Source: Betaproteobacteria bacterium
Lineage (GTDB): Bacteria; Pseudomonadota; Gammaproteobacteria; Burkholderiales; SG8-39
NCBI GenBank assembly: GCA_947476535.1
Contig: CANJRC010000018.1
Coordinates: 1 to 47,207, forward strand
Direction: 5' to 3'
Length of the DNA stretch: 47,207 bases
How positions within the stretch are numbered: the first letter of the stretch is position 1; every line of letters begins with the position of its first letter. Both the position numbers and the translations under genes were made by a program. Shown here piece after piece: positions 43,801-47,207 of this stretch. Under the pieces are notes generated by a model that saw nothing but the letters and a program-made list of their open reading frames with translations, searched no databases and was not told where the DNA came from.

Positions 43801-44944
43801 CCTGCGTCACCTGAAACTCGCGCGGCTTGGTCTCCCCGGGCAAGATGTCCAGCGGCCGCGACGCCTCAAGGCGCCCCTGCTTGGCACCGAGACGGCCACG
43901 CAGGAAATCGAGCTCCAGCATCGGCAACTCCGATGACAGCCGTGCCGAAACCCCGGCCAGCGCCACGTCGGCCGTCACCTCGCGGACCTGGTGCTCGGCA
44001 AAGTCCACCCACAGTCGCACGCCGCCCTGCCCGGACCTCACTTCAATGGGATAGTCGATCCATTGTCGCCACACCGCAAGATCGGTGTACTCGATCTCGG
44101 CGAACAGGCGCCCACTCCAGTCCTTGAGCTGAACGAGGCTGCCGCCGCGAAGCTCGCCGCGCACATCCAGCGCCGAGGCCAGTTCGCGCGCTACGAGCGC
44201 GCGCAGCGCGAAACGATGCTGGTCGCCGCTGTTGCGCACCAGCAGATTGACGCCAACGAGTTCGAGCCGCTTCGCCCGGCGTTGCTCGTCGTCCCAGGCG
44301 ATGCGCCCGTCGCGGATCAATACTGCGCGCTGCGCCAGCAGCCAGTCGGAAAATCCCGGCGTGTTGACATCGCCGCTCACACGCATGCCGGCCACGTAAA
44401 GGATGCCTTCCTTATCGCGGCGCACCTCGAGGTCGGGCCGATCGAGGGTGAGCGACTCGAAGCGCACCGTGCCGTAGATCAGCGACGACCATCCGACCAC
44501 CGCCTCGATGACCGGGAGCGACAGCGCGACGCGCCCCTCGCGATCGTGGATGCGCACATTGGAGAGATTGATTTCCGGTCGCAGGCCCTGCCATCCCGCT
44601 TGCACGGCACCGACCGTGACGCGCTCACCCACCGCAGCGGACACGGAACGCTCGATGACATCGGAGTAGCGGCCAATGTTGGGCAGCAGCCAGTACCGCA
44701 CCCCCAGAAAAACGCCGGCGAACAGGAAATAGGCCGCCACCAGCGCCCAGCCCAGTATCGCCGTCGCAATCCGCCAGCGCGGATGCTGCGCGAAGCTGCG
44801 CTCGATGACCTGCTCGGCAGCGTGCTCCAGCCTGACTGCGGTATCGCCTGCCGCGGCCAATGCGCCCCCAAGACCGCTGTGCTGGCCTGGCTGCGGACTC
44901 TCGTCCCCCGTCTTGTTCGGATCGTTCAACGCTTCGCCGTTCAC
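40853..44944 (-). CDS. YhdP/AsmA-type large envelope protein
   Basis: A very large protein (about 1363 residues) of the YhdP (TIGR02099-like) family. It has an N-terminal membrane helix (IATAILGWALVAAYFLFAG), then a long beta-rich region of DUF3971 and AsmA type, and the closing domain (LDLRDMFREGFSYDTLGGTA, MRGTVDLARETQNLHMRVVP). In E. coli YhdP helps move phospholipids to the outer membrane. GTG 44944 (ahead of NGEALNDPNKTG) is my provisional start; neither it nor a TTG at 44929 has a clear ribosome site, so the N-terminus is uncertain. The family usually starts closer to the helix. Confidence 0.85.
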   Translation of the reverse strand: MNGEALNDPNKTGDESPQPGQHSGLGGALAAAGDTAVRLEHAAEQVIERSFAQHPRWRIATAILGWALVAAYFLFAGVFLGVRYWLLPNIGRYSDVIERSVSAAVGERVTVGAVQAGWQGLRPEINLSNVRIHDREGRVALSLPVIEAVVGWSSLIYGTVRFESLTLDRPDLEVRRDKEGILYVAGMRVSGDVNTPGFSDWLLAQRAVLIRDGRIAWDDEQRRAKRLELVGVNLLVRNSGDQHRFALRALVARELASALDVRGELRGGSLVQLKDWSGRLFAEIEYTDLAVWRQWIDYPIEVRSGQGGVRLWVDFAEHQVREVTADVALAGVSARLSSELPMLELDFLRGRLGAKQGRLEASRPLDILPGETKPREFQVTQDLFGRGLVLRTKGGTALAPSDFAVHREEAGAGKGARGEFTANALDLEPLAHIAEFLPFPAPFRKRLAETDPRGHLFDLKYTWDGDPEQPQKFAFGARFDGLSVRANAGLPGFANLSGLAEATEKGGTLNVASKNVRLDLSDRVAVAQPVFDTLSGQVGWKHASGNLVLSFEQMAMANADFSGSLSGSYEVKPGTPGIIDLSGQFPRADARNGWRYIPNLSARTRQYLDESILGGRVSDVRLKIKGDLARFPFSEPKDGTFQVAGKFTGVDYIYAEGWPRVTAAAGDLLFEGARMQILSQRANVLGARAVNVRATVADLFHANEMLVVEGQAEGPTSEFLRFVDTSPVAKYAEGATQDVRATGNGRLQLRIDLPIRNLPAVRVAGNYQFQNNQVTIEEFPPLTQVNGRLDFSEAGIVPRGITAQFLGGPVSVSGQLRADGALVLAAQGSANMTAVRRSLDLPMLGQVSGSTPWRSNIIVRRRAIDVVVESNLQGVSIDLPPPFGKLAAEVLPVRIERSVSPDAEIFKRFASLRVPAGGDVISVSAGRAPGRVNALLIRRGDGKSLSVDRGIVALNEAVTVPDRAGIVIAGNLPVLDVERWQAASGDNNAAAPSASSTSPSALAAINLKIGALDVSGKRFSDLSLRATAKGSQWSGTVEAREFAGEVQWRPEGRGRVQARLRHLTLPNDLPVAAGVVPSGTTAAPQRELPALDVVAEEFSLRDKKLGRLELLATNNEAREWRIDKLQLSTDDSTLSVDGIWQTWAARPSVNVNLKLEVNDAGKYLDRMGFAKVMQNGSARMEGKIGWAGSPQSIDFGTLTGNLSLTAERGQFLKADPGIAKLLGVLSLQSLVTLDLRDMFREGFSYDTLGGTATVSKGVLTTQDFRMKGASAQVNMRGTVDLARETQNLHMRVVPSVGDGASTITALLLANPAVGVIATLFQRLLKDPLGQAFSVEYDVTGTWNDPKVERTKIETPKAVPGSNQ

Positions 44945-45234
44945 GATTGGAAGTTGGCCGCAAGTTGCCGCGTGTGCCGCTCGGGCGTCGGCACCTCGCC
45001 AGGGCTTAGAATGAAGCCCATGACTCGGATTCAACCAGGCGTCACACCTGCACGCCATTACGCCACCGTGGCGCCCCATGTCGACCGACTTCCATTTTAC
45101 CCGCAACGATGCGCCACCGCCCCCGCACTTGAAACCGGGTGCAAAATGAATTTTTCAGCCCCTGATACAGGGAGACGCGAGGGTCGGTTTCCCCTCGCAG
45201 TTTCGGCTACGCCGACACCGCGTTGCTGCCACTC
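44945..45234. other. divergent yhdP-type / glnE control region
   Basis: About 290 bases separate the divergent starts. TAGAAT at 45007-45012 on the plus strand and TAAAAT on the minus strand (about 45089-45094) are possible -10 boxes, but no matching -35 boxes are clear. A plus-strand frame starting at ATG 45019 has no known domain and is probably not a gene. Confidence 0.35.
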
Positions 45235-47207
45235 ATGACTGCACGCGCCACGCCACCCGTTGCCGGGAAGTCCAGGAAATCGCGTGCTGCAGGCCAACTG
45301 CCGCCTGCCGCGGAATTTTCGCGCTACGCGCGGCAGCTGCTTGAGGCCCGACCCGAGCTCGAAGAAGAAATATCGACCGCGACCCAGTGTGCATGGACGC
45401 GTGCCGCGATGCTCGCCTTTCTCGATACGCACAAGAACCGCGGCCTGGAAGCCACGCTGCGCGAGCTGCGCGCCCGCGTGATGCTGCGCACCATGCAACG
45501 TGACCTCACGGGCCTGGCGCCCCTCGCCGAGGTGTGCGGCGCCATGACCGAGCTGGCTGAAGTCGCCATCGCTTCTGCCATCGATGCGCTCACGCCCGAA
45601 CTGGACCAGCGCATGGGAGTCCCCGTTGCGCCTCCAGGGTCCGGGGATGTCGGCAAGCGACAGCCGCTTCTCGTCGTGGGCATGGGCAAGCTGGGGGGCG
45701 GAGAACTCAACGTCTCCTCGGATATCGATCTGGTCTTCGTGTATCCCGAGGAGGGCGAAACCCGCGCGCCGACCGGCGGCGCCAATGGAGAGTCACCTGC
45801 CGTCCGGCGCGAGGTCAGCGTGCACGAATATTTCAGCGTGTTGGGCAAGCGCGTCAACGCGCTGCTATCGAAACGCACCGCCGACGGGTACGTCTTCCGC
45901 GTGGACATGCGCCTGCGGCCCTGGGGGGATGCGGGGCCATTGGCCATCAGCTTCGACGCTTTCGAGCAATATCTCGTGACGCAAGGCCGCGAGTGGGAGC
46001 GCTATGCCTGGATCAAGGGCCGGACGCTCACTGGCGATGATGCGTCGCGCCATGCGCTCGAGCAACTGGTACGTCCCTTCGTGTTCCGCAAGTACCTTGA
46101 CTACGGCGCCTTCGCCGCCATGCGCGACTTGCACGCGCAGATCCGCGAAGAGGTGGCGCGGCGCGAACTGGCCGCCCATGTCAAGCTCGGGCCGGGCGGC
46201 ATCCGCGAGATCGAATTCATCGCCCAGGCCTTCCAGCTTATTCGCGGCGGACGCGAGCAGGCCCTGCAGGCGCGCCCGACGCTGGGGGTGCTCGCGTTGC
46301 TGCAGGCGCGCCAGCTCATCTCCACCGAACAAGCCGATGGCCTTCGCAACGCCTACGACTTCCTGCGCCGCGTCGAACACCGCCTGCAGTACCTCGACGA
46401 TGCGCAGACCCACGAATTGCCGGAGGACGAAGCCGATCGCCTGCTGGTTGCGCGCTCCATGGGGTTCGCGCAGTGGCCCGCTTTCATGACCGCCCTCGAT
46501 GCGCACCGAGCCGTCGTTTCGCGCCAGTTCGAGCAGACCTTCACCACGCAGCAGGAACGCCCGCGCCACGCGCTTGCCACGCTGTGGAGCGCCGGCGACG
46601 AGCCGAAACCGGAAAACCTGGCGCGCCTTGGGGAGCTGGGCTTCGAGGATCCGCAGGCGGCGTGCTCCCGCCTGGCCGCCATGCGCCGCAGCGGGCGCTA
46701 CCGGCAGCTGCCCGAGGCCAGCCGCGTCCGCCTCGACGCGCTGATGCCGCGACTGATCGAATTGTCGGCCGCGCGCGGGAACCCCGATGTCACGCTGGGG
46801 CGCTGCCTCAATCTGGCGGAATCCATCAGCGGGCGCTCTCCCTACCTGGCACTGCTCGACGAGCACCCGGTGGCGCTCGAGCGCGTCGCAGGCATGCTGT
46901 CGGCGTCGCCCTGGGCGGCCGAATACCTGACCGGCCATCCGGTATTGCTCGATGAGCTGATCGACTCGCGGCTGCTCCTGGCTGCGCCCGACTGGGCTGC
47001 ATTCGGCCGCCAGCTGCGTGCCACCCTGCTCGATCACGCGGGCGACGCTGAACGCCAAATGGACGCGCTGCGCGACGCGCACCACGCCCAGATGTTCCAC
47101 CTGCTCGCGCAGGACCTCGCCGGCGCGCTCAGCGTCGAGCATCTGGCCGACCGCCTGTCGGATCTGGCCGATCTCATGCTGCAAGTCACGCTGGAAGTGT
47201 GCTGGAC
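45235..47207 (+). CDS. glnE: glutamine synthetase adenylyltransferase/deadenylyltransferase, partial
   Basis: Starts at ATG 45235 (MTARATPPVAGKS) and is open to the window's end (657 codons). The nucleotidyltransferase motif GMGKLGGGELNVSSDIDL (149-166) with Asp163 and Asp165 marks the first (deadenylylating) domain, and KLGPGGIREIEFIAQ, a block typical of GlnE, follows. The visible part continues into the linker and the beginning of the second domain region (ARGNPDVTLGRCLNLAESI). The enzyme modifies glutamine synthetase according to nitrogen status. The C-terminal adenylylating domain lies beyond the window. Confidence 0.95.
   Translation, partial: MTARATPPVAGKSRKSRAAGQLPPAAEFSRYARQLLEARPELEEEISTATQCAWTRAAMLAFLDTHKNRGLEATLRELRARVMLRTMQRDLTGLAPLAEVCGAMTELAEVAIASAIDALTPELDQRMGVPVAPPGSGDVGKRQPLLVVGMGKLGGGELNVSSDIDLVFVYPEEGETRAPTGGANGESPAVRREVSVHEYFSVLGKRVNALLSKRTADGYVFRVDMRLRPWGDAGPLAISFDAFEQYLVTQGREWERYAWIKGRTLTGDDASRHALEQLVRPFVFRKYLDYGAFAAMRDLHAQIREEVARRELAAHVKLGPGGIREIEFIAQAFQLIRGGREQALQARPTLGVLALLQARQLISTEQADGLRNAYDFLRRVEHRLQYLDDAQTHELPEDEADRLLVARSMGFAQWPAFMTALDAHRAVVSRQFEQTFTTQQERPRHALATLWSAGDEPKPENLARLGELGFEDPQAACSRLAAMRRSGRYRQLPEASRVRLDALMPRLIELSAARGNPDVTLGRCLNLAESISGRSPYLALLDEHPVALERVAGMLSASPWAAEYLTGHPVLLDELIDSRLLLAAPDWAAFGRQLRATLLDHAGDAERQMDALRDAHHAQMFHLLAQDLAGALSVEHLADRLSDLADLMLQVTLEVCW

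Noticed and set aside
43991-45238. Long plus-strand frame opposite the yhdP-type gene
   Set aside because: It is antisense to a well-supported gene with membrane helix and family domains; its own peptide is His-, Arg- and Pro-rich with no domain.

Overview
The window is a 47.2 kb piece of a high-GC Gram-negative chromosome, most likely a betaproteobacterium. Evidence: a complete c-type cytochrome maturation (System I) operon, outer-membrane beta-barrel and lipoprotein genes, and at the right end a glnE / yhdP-type / nitrilase / tldD block whose order, as I recall it, is common in Betaproteobacteria. The genus cannot be fixed from the sequence alone. I found no rRNA, tRNA or CRISPR array.

Layout. 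0-3.65 kb: a plus-strand accessory group (tail of a solute-binding protein, cytochrome P450, SDR, cupin-like protein, NTF2-like protein). 4.0-4.9 kb: an M48-type lipoprotein with a damaged zinc motif. 5.4-16.3 kb: a two-armed electron-transfer locus, the most interesting part. 16.4-17.4 kb: a decayed IS1380-type transposase. 17.7-19.1 kb: a small unknown ORF, a perfect CRP/FNR-type site and a DUF6502-like gene. 19.2-25.9 kb: ccmABCDEFGHI on the minus strand. 26.4-29.3 kb: arsenosugar-type genes and modAB with a ModE operator. 29.5-36.4 kb: a divergent accessory group (SDR, LLM oxidoreductase, solute-binding protein / hydantoinase-oxoprolinase B and A). 36.5-47.2 kb: AsmA-like protein, NTF2-like protein, a repeat-rich spacer, then tldD, nitrilase, the yhdP-type gene and the start of glnE.

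The electron-transfer locus has two divergent arms. The minus arm encodes a tetraheme cytochrome, an NHL-propeller lipoprotein, a cysteine-free outer-membrane barrel, a second NHL lipoprotein and a dodecaheme cytochrome; the last three genes are coupled by 4-bp overlaps. The plus arm encodes a membrane protein with two His-x13-His pairs (diheme cytochrome b signature), a 24-heme periplasmic cytochrome made of seven tandem three-heme modules, and a membrane-anchored FAD/NAD(P)/Fe-S protein whose nucleotide-binding segments appear circularly permuted. Read together they can form a continuous wire: NAD(P)H, FAD, Fe-S, heme b, 24-heme protein, tetraheme protein, barrel, dodecaheme protein at the cell surface. 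The order and direction of electron flow are inference. The adjoining ccm operon supplies the heme-attachment machinery. A cytochrome fragment on one side and an insertion-sequence remnant on the other suggest the locus has been mobile or rearranged.

The two accessory groups (0-3.6 kb and 29.5-36.4 kb) each contain a solute-binding protein of the same kind plus oxidoreductases, which fits uptake and breakdown of small organic compounds; substrates cannot be named.
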